DNA from: Fomitopsis serialis
Taxonomy: Eukaryota > Basidiomycota > Agaricomycetes > Polyporales > Fomitopsidaceae
Reading direction: 5' to 3'
Assembly (NCBI RefSeq): GCF_022376445.1
Contig: NW_025955146.1
Span: forward strand, 1-64,000
DNA length: 64,000 nucleotides
In this document: piece by piece, positions 30,106-41,150 of the stretch
How the letters are laid out: each line of letters starts with the position of its first letter
Position numbering within the stretch: position 1 is the stretch's first letter
The notes under the pieces: generated by a model
Told to the model about the DNA's origin: nothing
Seen by the model: the letters and a program-made list of their open reading frames with translations, nothing else
Databases searched by the model: none
Made by a program: the position numbers and the translations under genes

Positions 30106-32271
30106 TTACTCGAGCTTCAACACTGTGTCTGCATCAACACATGTGTCGGCGAGCACTGAGAAGGTCTGGGACTCACCACATGCTCCACTACTCGGTTTCG
30201 TTGCGAAGATCACTTGCTTCAGAGCCTCGCCCTCGAGACCCTTGTACGCAGGGTACGTCGCCACGAGCTTCTCAATGAACGCGTCCACCTTATCTTCAGC
30301 CACAAGCGACACCGTGCATCCGCCCCAACCAGCACCTATCACCGCCGCACACATCAGTCTCATCCGCACAACAAGACACACAGCTCGCGTCGCTGACTCA
30401 CCCGTGAGCCTGGATGCATACGCCCCGGCCTCCTTCGCGATGCGGACGAGCTCGTCCACCTCCGGACACGAGTTCTCCAAGAACTTGCGCGAGCTGTAAT
30501 GCGACGCGTCCATGAGGTCGCCCAGCTCGCGGAGCACGCTCTCCGGGAGGTCCGGCGCGTCCGCCGCGCGCAGACACGCTGCGCGGAACTCGATCACCCG
30601 GAGGGACTCCTCGAACACGTGCCTCACGCGCTTGTAGATCTGGAAGTGCGTCGCCTCGACTGCGAAGATCGCCAGCGGCGCGGGGTCAGTGTCCCAGCGG
30701 ATGCAGCCGCGCAGCGGAGGAAGACGCACCCTCGACCCAGCTCAGGTACACCTCGTTGAAGAGCGCCGCGTCCAGCCCGCTCTCCTTGATCATCTCCTCC
30801 ATCGTCAGCCCCAGCTGCTCGTCGTCGCCCCTCCCCGCCGGGCGCAGCTTCTCCACCTCCGGCAGCACCTTCTGCAGGCCCGCCTTCAGCTTGTCCGTGT
30901 CGAGCTCGGTCGGCTGACCCTTCGATTCGGTGTAGCCGAGCCACCGCCCAAGCACGATGCGGAGTGTCGGGCGCTCGGTAGGCTCCAGCTGGACGTTGAG
31001 GTGGCGCGCGAGGATGCGGGCACCGGCGAGCGTCTCTACCACGCGCAGGTTGTAGCGGGTCTTCGCGCCTGGGATGTCTCTTGAGCGTGTATTCGAGGAG
31101 ATTCGGGATGGTATGAGACTCACCGACAGCCTTGTCGCTGACCACCAGCGAGTTGGCACAGACGAACACGGCGCGCGGGTTGGTGCGCAACACGGGGAGG
31201 AGGATCGGCTCCGCGTGCAGGAAGGGGAAGAACGTGATGTACAATGCCGACGAAGGCATGGAGATGACCGAGGCAGCCTGATCCAAGCCACCACTGTTGA
31301 CGCCTGCAATCGCTGGAATGAATGGACTGCAGCGGATGAAGTGGGCTGCAGACGTACCGACACGCTGCTCGTTCTCCATCGCCATCTCGACCAGCTGGCC
31401 TTTCGTCAGTTCACCGAGCTTGTTGTTTACAGCGAGGAACGAAAGCGTGGATGCAACCACCATCGCGGCACTGTTCTGATGCGTCAATCAAAGTCTACCT
31501 TGTGAACGGAGCAGTAAGCACCTAGATGAAAGACCCGATCCCGAAGGGACGGAACCAGTAACAAGGAGGTCAATAGGGACCGGATGCTCGTTTGACGAGG
31601 GAGCGAAGAAGCGATTCAGTACACCCTACAGATATAACCTCTGTGTAAGACTCGCCAGATGACAGATGACATGGCCTCGGATACTCACATAGTAACCAGC
31701 CTTGACATAGCTCTCCCATCTCAGCTCCCGCTTGTTGATATCGAGGTACCAGCTCTCTGCGTGGACCGCCCCCTCCGCCTGCTTCTGCTCTGCAGAGGAC
31801 GGGGTGGGAGCATTCTTCAGCATCGGGGTAAAGGTCTGCGGGGTGTATTTAGGATTCAGATTTTGAGCAGCGACACTGCCCGCGGATGTTTGAGACGAAG
31901 GGCCGCATGCGATGAGGATGTCCTGTTCAACAGCAGCGGGGAGGCAGCCAAAGAGAACATAGTCGATGTGTTCTCCAATGATGCTGCATAAATGAGATAC
32001 AAAAAAGTAGGTGAGGAGGCAGAGGAGCGGACGAGGTTGAGGACGCACTTAACCCTGCCCGGCGCTCGAGCGATGTAAGCTGGTTTCTTGCCAAACCGCT
32101 TCTCAAACTCGTCCACCACATCGTTCCATCGTGTGCTGTTCGATCAGGTTGCTGATGAGCGGGTAGAGGAACAATCTCGGAGGGCACGCACGCCTGAGCA
32201 GAAGCCGTCTGGAGGTCGCCGAGGACATCGGTCAGAGAGGTAAAGACGGGGATCGGTAATTGCGCGGCCAT
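30106..32271 (-). CDS. GAL1: Galactokinase
   Basis: Phosphorylates galactose to galactose-1-phosphate in the cytosolic Leloir pathway. ATG at 32269-32271 (MAAQLPIPVFTSLTD). Splicing joins RWNDVVDEFEKRF to the galactokinase signature RAPGRVNIIGEHIDY. Further exons give a GHMP-kinase ATP loop, GSGLSSSAAMV (acceptor after AGAACAG), and then GGLDQAASVIS with the catalytic aspartate. Next come RYNLRVVETLAGARILA, RWLGYTES, NEVYLSWVE and EATHFQIYKR. The C-terminal motif AGWGGCTVSL is followed by KPSSGACGESQ and VLKLE at the stop (30106-30108). All GHMP motifs are present, so the gene is probably functional. Its final two exons lie inside the left inverted arm; a truncated copy sits at 46766-47341. 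Confidence 0.92.
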
Positions 32272-32749
32272 TCTGTCGCTCGGTTGTCCTGGTCAGTGGA
32301 GAATGAGAGCTAAGAGCGAGTCGAAGGCAGGGCTAAAGAGGGATGTGAAAGGACTGCGAGGAGACCCGGGCCGGGTAAACAGTGTGAGGCTCGAGCGGCC
32401 TCAGTCAGAGTCCTGTCCCGGACCGTCCGATCGATATCCATGTGCTGCGATGACATAGCCAACGTCGTAGCTTGAAAGTCAGGTCGAGACATCCCAGAAA
32501 GCAGCCAAGACGATCTGCGTGGGCCAGAATGCAGGTTGGAAGTCGAGGCGGGGAGGGAGGGAGTCGACAACGTGCAGCCAGGCTCGAGGCTGATCGGACC
32601 GGTACCATGCTCGGTCGTGGACACGGATCAAACGCTGGCGCTTGACAACTTGCTTCCAACCGCTCAGCGCTCATGACGTTGACAACACTCTCCGTACTAC
32701 GATACAAATCTACCAAAACTATAGTACAGGCCGGAACGAATGCGAGAAA

Positions 32750-34071
32750 TCAAACCGTCTCCTGAGGATGCGCAACCAACTTCACGCCGCTGACACTATG
32801 GTTCCTCAGCCTCTCCAACCCGTCCACAATACCCTCCAGCCCATTTGGAAGCACCTCGACGCGGTTGGGCTACAGCGAGCAACGGTCAGGCTCACATCAT
32901 CATTCATCCGAGCACAACTAGCTAGCTGACCTTGATAACCCCTTCCTTCAGCCACGTCGTGAGCTGCTTGCCATACACCTCCGCAGCAACGGTACGATTC
33001 TCCACCGGAAAGTTCGCCTGGCCGAACGGCCTCACGATCTTCTTATCGGGCCGCAGACGCTCTTCAGGGATTGCAGTATACAAGACCAGCGCTAGGGTCC
33101 CGCCCGGCGCGAGGAGCTCGTACGAGGCAAGCTGTGTCTCCGGCAAGGCAACGGAGTCATAGATCAGGTCCAACGGCTCCTTCGTGATCTTCGCCGTTTC
33201 CTCTCTGAGCTGCTCGAGCGTGAGGTTGCGATCCAGGACATGCGTTGCCCCGAGGGAGCGAAGGAACTCTGCGTTGTGCAAGGACGCGGTGGCAATGATC
33301 GGCGAGAAGCCTGATAGCTTTGCGAACTGGATAACTGAAGGATACGCAGCGTGGCTCGGAATCAGCGTGAGTGAAAACATAATCGATGAGCTACTAACCA
33401 TACTGTCCGACTGAGCTGCCAGCACCGATGACGACAAACGGTTTGCCAGCGTACTTGCCACGCCCGCCTTCCTCCCAAGGCGCCTGCAAGGCCAATGTAC
33501 CGTAGTCCTGATCCGGCGCGATGACCTGCTCATACAGACCCAGAGCGGCAGTGCTCAGCCCGACTGGGAGCGTGGCTGCTTGTTCGAAGGTAATGTTGTC
33601 GGGGATCTGTGTACATGCGAAGATACGGTGAGTGGCTTAGTCGCCTGCCGCGTATTGTATACGACCGAACCTTCGCAGTTATGTCAGCATTCGCAACCGT
33701 GTACTGCTGGAACCCCGCGTTCGGGACTGCAAAGTGGCCCTGTTCGACACTTTTAGAAGGAGATATTCAGTAAACAACCTCTGTATGGCGGAAGAACAGG
33801 CTTACACTTTATCGCCGAGCGAGAAACCCTTCACGCCCTCGCCGAGTTCCTCTACCGTCCCCGCGACGTCAGACCCGACAATGCCAGGGAACTCCTGGAC
33901 GATGATTCCGTTCTTCTGGATCTTCCAGTCGACCGGGTTGAGCCCGACGGCGTGGATCTTGACGAGGAGCTGGCCCGGACCAGGCTTCGGGACCGCGATG
34001 GAGCGGACGACGAAGTCCGCGTGCTTGGCGGGGAGGACGAGTGCCTTCTGTATCTTCGGGAGCACAGACAT
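32750..34071 (-). CDS. Medium-chain dehydrogenase/reductase, quinone/enoyl-reductase-like
   Basis: NAD(P)H-dependent oxidoreductase of the GroES-like alcohol dehydrogenase superfamily. The first exon (MSVLPKIQKALVLPA...) contains the GroES-like segment GLNPVDWKIQ and the motif GIVGSDVAGTVEELGEGV. Following exons give FAVPNAGFQQYTVANAD, DNITFEQAATLPVGLSTA, then the nucleotide-binding VIGAGSSVGQY and SGFSPIIATASLHNAEFL. The last exon ends SGVKLVAHPQETV (stop 32750-32752). The cysteines of true zinc alcohol dehydrogenases are not seen, so the zinc-free quinone oxidoreductase branch is more likely. Substrate unknown. About 350 aa, complete. A degenerate copy of its last exon lies upstream at 34580-34720. 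Confidence 0.82.
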
Positions 34072-34579
34072 TGCGAATGGGTGGTTGTGCAGGTGAGGGC
34101 TGTAGCTATGCCATGTCCAACGAGAATGTCGTCTATTTATCCTCCCCGTCTGCGCATGCGATCCTGTAGCGATCCTGCAGGTACGTAGGTCCAGGATGAA
34201 TCAGCACAAAAACGCGTGATGCGTACGTTGTACTTCGATTGCCTCTTGGGCGCAGTACGTCTGAGCACGTCAGATCACTTTGCTGGCACGCCGAGGTCGT
34301 ACCTAGAGCAAACCGGGACATAGTTCCGAGTTGATTAGCAAGACAGTTCGAGAGCCAGGGCTGACAAAGAACATCCATGTTGACGTCGCGCTCATATAGA
34401 ACTAAGAGAGGGTTCTAGGGCCTATACAGGTGACATTGATTGTATATCCGCCACAGGCTTACTAAGAGAGATCCTGGAGGAGGTGAAGGGACGTCGTTAC
34501 AAAGCATCGGTGTCTTGCCCGATCACATTCGCTCGGGCTCGCAACGCAGCACCCCCAAGACACCATCCAGACCAAGTTC

Positions 34580-34720
34580 CCAAACCGTCTCTTCGATGAG
34601 GACGCGCAATCAACTTCACGCCACTGACGCGGTCAGTCCTCAGCGCTTCGGTGCTAGCGTCTCCAACCCCTCCGGAATGCTTCACAAGCCACCTGGAAAT
34701 ACCTCGACAAGCCTCAGTGA
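34580..34720 (-). pseudogene. Duplicated last exon of the dehydrogenase gene, decayed
   Basis: On the - strand this matches the final exon of the gene at 32750-34071: pieces equivalent to VEVLPNGLE, GLERL and SGVKL can be read, with TGA and frame breaks between them. It lies about 0.5 kb beyond the gene's start codon, so one exon was copied without the rest of the gene. Confidence 0.6.
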
Positions 34721-35317
34721 TATTCACGCGCAGTCGAGTCTAAGGGAAGCCTGTCAATACGGGGTGCGGCCGATCGCCCCCAACGAGCGTATGAACATGT
34801 ACATACTATTGATTTACGTCGAGCTATACCGTACGATACGATGCAAGTAGTACATGAGTACATCCAGACCACAAGCTGAGAAACGAGACGATGCGCATCT
34901 ACTTCGAGCGGTACACTACAAGTACACACAAACGCAGTTCGACCGTGACAGACCGGCGACGACAGAAGCGAACTTGAGATGGGTGAGGGGGGGGATGGTG
35001 ATGCTAGTCGGGTACAGCCAACGAAATGAGCCCCGGACGGACGGTGCAGAAGGAGTGGGGTTCAATGCGAGGAGGAAGGAAGGAACAGTGATATGGTACT
35101 CGGGCCGGGACTTGCTACAATATGATACAGTTTGCGTGTGATGCTGCTGATGGACAAGTATTCCGGACGAGTGATGATGGTCGGTTTTGCCAACCGGGAA
35201 AAGGGTATCTACAAGGTGAAGGTTGAAGTCGAGTCCATGGTACAGCTGGACAACGGGTACGTCCAAGGGGCCTTCCAGGGGCGAGATGAAGAAGACGAAT
35301 GATGGCGGAAGCACCTA
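34721..35317. other. Intergenic, no gene seen
   Basis: Short frames only. It separates the dehydrogenase upstream region from the 3' end of the phosphatase gene. Confidence 0.4.
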
Positions 35318-38300
35318 TTATTGCAGGTACTTCTGGTTGAGCAAGTGCACCTCCTTGGCAAGGTACGGCCAGTTGAGACACTGCGCTAGCTCCACGCGAA
35401 GTTTGTCCCCGTCATCGCCCGCGCGCTCACGAGCAAGCTTGACTTCCCAGCCAAGGAGGTTATACAGCAGTCTCATATTCGGCTGAATGAGCACCGACAG
35501 ACGGCGTGAGCGTACAATGAGGTACGCGTCGACGAGCGGCAGAGACAAGTGCTTCATCACGTATGCGATCTGCAAGACCCGTCAATCAACCGCCTCAAAG
35601 TAACATTCGACGTCAAGACTCACCGTGACAGTCGCGCTGCGAGAAACGCCCACACGGCAGTGCACGAGCACCTTTCCGCCCTCCTCCCTCGCTCTGTCGA
35701 TCCACTCGCAAATCGGCTCAAGCTGCGGCTCAAGCGTGTCGATGCCGTCGTCGCATACACCCTTGATGTCAAGCACTTTGATGCGGCCCTCCCGTTCCTC
35801 GATCCACAACGAACCTTGGCCACGCGGGCCTGTGCCCGGGATGTACTGCGCATGCGACGACGGACCCGTATACGAACACGACGGCACGGACGCAGAGGCT
35901 TCCAGATTCGGCGGAGGGAGCAACGCACACTCGCCCACGGAGACGACGTGCGTGATCCCAAGCGCATGAAGCATATACGCGTTCGTAGCATGATTCCTGT
36001 TAGTCAACATTCCACTGTCAACGAAAGCACGTAGGAACGACCAGAATGGAAGACTTACAAGTTGCCCAGATACAAAAACGGCAGCACTCGACTCGGGAAG
36101 CTCCCGTCGAACCTCGGGTCGTTGAACCAGACGTGGTGGTCGCGTATTGACGGCGCCGGTGAGCGCGGCATCGGCATCGTGTTCGCTCTCGGCCTGCCAC
36201 TCGCATCTCTCTCCCCAGACCCCTCACCGTAGAGCGGGCCACTATCCGACTCGGATTGCGACCTCACCGGTCGCACAGTGACCGCGGTCGTCACCGGCCG
36301 CGGAGCCGGCGGAACCGCGAACGACACCGACTTCGCCGCGACGGGTCTGAGAGGCACGACGTCGCTCTGCATGACCTCGTTCGAGGTCTCAATACCGAGC
36401 GGCGTCCGGACCTCCTCCACATCCTCCTCCCGTTCCTTCTCAACACCAAGCACGATGCCCGGCCCCATACTCCCCCACCCCCTCTCGCGCTCCCTCTCAA
36501 TCCTCGTCTCGATACGCTTCAGCATCGGCGTGTCAGCGCTGTACACGAAGAACGATCTCCGCTTCTCGTTTTGCAGGCAGAGGTACGCCTCAGGCAGCGA
36601 GAGCTTCCGCCACGCCATCAGCAGCGTGAGCGCGAGTACACTTGACTCGGTGTACCCGTCCGCGGAGAAGATGAGGATCTTGACGGGGCGTGTGTGGTAA
36701 GATGCGGGGAGCGGGGTCGACATGGACGTCGCGGATGTGGCAGCGGAGGATGAGAGGGATGGTGCGGGCGACGAGGACGATGTCGACGTGTTCGATGATG
36801 GCGGGGACGGGGGCAGGAAAGTGGCAGAGGTTGAGCGGGTGCGAGTGTATGCGGACGGAACAGGTGAGGAAGGGAAGAACGATGCGGGGAATGCAGTGGG
36901 CGGTGGGAGCGAGCTGGGATGGAATGCCGAAGTCGACGCCCGCCGGTGGCCAGACATGCTCGACGGGAAGGTCTCAATCGGTGGTGGGTTAACGAGCGCT
37001 CTTGCCTGCGCGAGGGTCATCGCAGGTGGAGGCTGAAGGAGGGACTCGAGGAACTGCATGAAAGGCATCAAGGCGTTCAGCGAACCCGGCGAGTTCGTAG
37101 GCGAGCTTGGGAACGGAAGGTGGATCACCGCGCTCGCGCTCGGTGGCGGGCGGAGCGGGATACATGTCTGCTGTGCGTCCTTCTGGGAGACATGACCCAG
37201 CTCGGCGACGCAACGCTCGACCCATCTTCTCTCAAGCGCCTCGATGTGTTCTTCAGCGGCCTTGACGTGTGCGGCGCTCGGGAACGGCACAAAGTCCTGA
37301 CAGTCGATGCAGATGTCGTATCCGAGCCCATGCGCGGGGTCGTTCGTACGCCAGTCGAAAGCCTCGTCGCCATCGTCCTCCTCTTCCTCTCCATAGGGTG
37401 ATACCACCGATCTTCCGCGGCGCGCACGGAACCGACGATCGGGCGGGATCGGCACATCGTTCACGTTGCCCAGGAACACCTGGCCAACAGCAGGGTTCCA
37501 TCGGCCCGCGGGTGTCGAGCCAGAAAGCGCGTCCATCTCCTCCTTCGCCTCCGCATACATCTCGGGGTCGGCAATCGTGACGATCTCCGATGCCTGCGTT
37601 AGGTCGCGCATCTCCTCCTTCTCCCGCCTTGCAAAGTCGACAGTGTTGACGCTAAACAGGCGATTGCGGTACTCCACCTCCGATTGTGCATCCCTCGGCT
37701 CACCCTCCGCGTGCGCGTCCGTTCCGTCTGTATGCGCAAGCGGGACGTCTTCGATGCGCACGAGCAGGTGCGGAAACGTCTTCGCCATCTCCGCGGGGCT
37801 CGCGTCGAGCACGAAGACGTTGTACGCGACCAGGGCTTCCGTAGGACATCCATAGCCCACGCTGCGCTCTGCCCGCTTCGCTTCAATTGCATCCTTGAAC
37901 TTCTCTGCGAGCGCGAGCGCGGCACGAGTGTCGCCCTTCGGCGAGTAGACGACGACATCAGAGAGGGTGGCATAGATCGACTGCGTAAGGAAGCATCATC
38001 AGCATCTGTCGATAACATTGGCATTCGTGGCACAATACGTCCGAGCGCGCGAGACCAATGTGCACTGGGACTATCTCACAGCACCACTCGGTGGCAGCAT
38101 CCCCCAGACGCATCCGCCTCGTGTGCTCTCGTCAACCAAACCCACGGAACCTGCAAGAAGGCGAAGACGGCAGAGACAGCTTCGGCCATTGAACTTCAAC
38201 GCGCCACGCCCACGCCCACCGTCCACCTGACCGGTACCGAACGCGGAAGCTACACTAACTGACGGTCGCTCCCACAGAGACAAGTTCGCGCAGCGATTCT

Positions 38301-39721
38301 CCCAACCTACGCAGCGCCGACTGAATGGGCGTACGACCATGTCAGGCGAACTTCCCCGCTACTGAGCAATGTCCACGCAGACGTCGACTTCCTCGCGGCG
38401 CTCAACACCAGTTCACATCATCATCTGGCCTACGCAACACTGCTTCTGCACGCACTCATCATGGGTAATGACATCAGCCGGGTCCTCCGCCATCCCGCGC
38501 ACGACCCCATAACTTGTCCCCTCGCGCTAGCCTATGTTGTCCTCGCCGCGTCTGGAACATGCTGCACGGCGAGCCACCGCTAAGCCATCCCCGTCGGCGC
38601 CACCACGCCTCCAACGGTGCAGGCAACCCGGGGCAGCGGAACACGAGTGTCTATCACAAAGTGGCACCGGGCGTGCCCCAGATGCAAAGACAGCAAGATA
38701 AGGACGCCAGTAGGCCGGGGACGGATGTGAATGGATTGGGCGAGTGCAGATCACGCCTTGCCTCACGCGGCGCGGAAGCTGTCGCGGAGACGCATTCGAC
38801 AGGCGCCCATGCCGCGGGAGGCGGACAATGGCGGGCGACAAAGGAAGCGCGAAGCTGGTAACGAACTCGACAAGGCAAAGCAACACAACAAGACACGGAA
38901 GGGGAGATCATATGGTACCAAACGAAGCGACTCACCACCTGGATACCAAAGTTGCGCAGGCTGATCCCGTCGGGCACGCGCGGCTCGACGAACGCACACG
39001 ACACTGTACCATCCTCGTTCGTCCGGGAATGTAGAAGCTCGCGAGGGCGGAAGCTGGAAGTGAGCACCGCAGGTGCCGTATACGGCGGGTAGCGGGCGCG
39101 ACCTGAGGGGAAGAGCGGGGGTGCTGCGGTATGTGGCTGAGCGTCCAAGACAGGCGGAAGTGATTTCTCGAGTTTCGCGTCAGGACTAGCAGCGCTCTCG
39201 GGAATGGAATCTTCCAGTGTCGGGTCGAGTTCCATGGGCGAGCTCGGAGACACGTCGACGTCGATGTCCATCGACATGGTGCCGAGGCTCTCGAGGGAAG
39301 AGGTGCTGGAGGAATCGTCGTCGATGTCATCGTCCGTGTCCGGATCAGGGCTCGAAGTTGGGCTGGGCAGCATGTTCACGTCGTCATCGCAGGCGACCCA
39401 AACGAGGCCGCGGAAGCGCGGGACAGTGTGTGCCTGCGGAGAAGCCGCGAAGAAGGCATTCTGGTGCTCGTTGTCGCCCTCGAGACCATGGAGGAAGGGG
39501 AAGAGGACGCCGTCTGGCGCGTGGGTTGTGACGTAGTCGAGATGCACGCGCGAGAACTGAGCGGCGTTGAGGGCACGGATGGGCTGGTGTGGCGGGGCGC
39601 GCGGGCGGAGGACGGGGAGGGCGTCGAGGAAGTCCGGGGCGTGGGCGAGCCCGTGGACGTGGGCAGGGTCGTCGACGGCGGGTGTGGGGGCGGTGGGTAG
39701 CGGGGCGGCGGCGGTGGACAT
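35318..39721 (-). CDS. PPS1: Dual-specificity protein phosphatase, Pps1-like
   Basis: ATG at 39719-39721. The N-terminal exon (about 260 aa) has proline/alanine-rich, acidic and serine-rich stretches but also conserved pieces such as GLVWVACDDDVN and PDGISLRNFGIQ. Central exons contain YATLSDVVVYSPKGD, WNPAVGQVFLGNVNDVP, GYDICIDCQDFVPFP and a long serine/proline linker. After ILIFSADGYTESSVLAL the catalytic domain follows: FPSRVLPFLYLGNL, ALGITHVVSVGE, then the signature HCRVGVSRSATVT (CX5R) and a helix with YVMKHLSLPLVDAYL. It ends LAKEVHLLNQKYLQ (stop 35318-35320). The order matches fungal Pps1 phosphatases, which act in cell-cycle control in yeast. Exon joints between 37.9 and 38.9 kb are unresolved. 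Confidence 0.82.
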
Positions 39722-41150
39722 GGAGGTCGGGTAGGTAGGGGAGTGATGAGGACGCAGCAGCCCTTTGTGACCTCTGTTGAATATGGCGAGCCCCGTCCAG
39801 GTCTAGGCGCCCATAACCGCATTCAAGACGGATCTGAGATGTGCTTATCTCCACGTGACCGTCCGCCTCCAGCCTCTGCAGGATCCAGGCTGCCGGTGCG
39901 TGCCTTCGCATCCTGGCCAGGGAGGCTGCCCGGTAGCACGGTCTCCAGTGCGTCCTTCTGCCAGCCTCGTTGCCCTCTGTACGGCACGCCGCGCCCTTCT
40001 TCGCTCCCACCCGTGCGCGCATGACCCCCGCGTCTCCCTTTCCAGCCCGCGCCTCCGCTCTCCTGGCCCCGCTTCCCCATCACCAGCCAATCGCTCTTTG
40101 CCGATCGTCCTACTATCCTAATTTCCAATCCCGTCTTTCGGGCCCCGCTCTCCATTTCTGGCCTCGCCCGTCAGCCTCCGTTTATCGTCCGCGTCGGATC
40201 CCATCAAACCTTCCTCCTCAACGTTACACGAGGCTCTCCCTCGCCCGCCAGCCGCCCGCCCCCTCAGTCATCCGCTCCTTGGGCGCGCCCCTCTCCCGTA
40301 TCGCGTCTTCCCTCGCTGGGCACCCTGGCAGATGGGCAGCATCAAGGGCAGTGACGTGCCCCGAGCGCATCAGCGTCAGGGCCTCGCGACAACGCCACGG
40401 TATCAGGACGAGAAGCCAGGCGGATCCACCGCTCTCCAAGCCGTCGCAGCAGGCTAGCACGCCGACAGGATCCGCCGCCCCAGCCGGACCCGGCCAGCGT
40501 GGCGCGCCCTTGCTTCTCGCTCGCTGCACGCTCCCGCCGCCACGATGACAAGCTTCCAGTCATGGCTGCCCGTTGTGATCGTCGCCGCGCCACCCCTCCG
40601 CCTTCCACGAATCCTTCTTCCAGATAGCCTTCCGCGCAACACTCCCTTCTCTCTGGTCCACTTTTGGTAAGCCCGAAGCATATGTCACCGCTGTGGCTAC
40701 TTGGTTGCGGACGCGTTGACTGGCGCAGCACGTTGCTGGCAGTTCAGACGCGTCGACGTCTCCTGCACACGGTGCGTACCTTGCTCTATTATAATCGCTC
40801 CACTTCCTCTGATATACTCCTCACAAGGACCGCAGTTCTCCTCTTCACTCGTGCGACCAACGTGCGACCATCAGGATCCGTCCCTTCACCGCCTGCGGCT
40901 TTCCCACTTGCACGTACCTGCTTCAGCGTTTTGGCAGAGCAAAACTCTAAATCGCCTGCCCCGGGATCTCGTAAACTACACCCTAACGACCCAGGGATTC
41001 GTTTCACCAGCAGGCCGCCCACGATGGCGGGATGGCAGCGCTCCAATTCCCCGGAGCGTCTGACCTGCCACGGGACGTCCCGATCTCGATGGTGGCACGC
41101 ACGCTACTCCATCCAGCGTACCAGTCTGAAGTGGGCAGTCCAGTAAGCGT
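39722..41150. other. Pyrimidine-rich upstream region of PPS1, no gene seen
   Basis: From about 39850 to 40700 the + strand is rich in C and T and gives long but motif-free frames in several phases, typical of biased composition rather than coding. It probably includes the promoter of the PPS1-like gene. Confidence 0.4.

Larger units (their letters stand above)
27600..30737 (-). repeat. Inverted duplication, left arm (partner 46766-49850)
   Basis: The arm holds DUF6533 gene D, its promoter side, a highly conserved 0.45 kb block and the last exons of galactokinase. The same order occurs at 46766-49850 in the opposite orientation. The outer end reaches the 3' flank of gene D (about 27600-27757), similar to 49685-49850. 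The arms face each other across about 16 kb. Coding parts have diverged visibly, so the duplication is not new. Confidence 0.85.
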
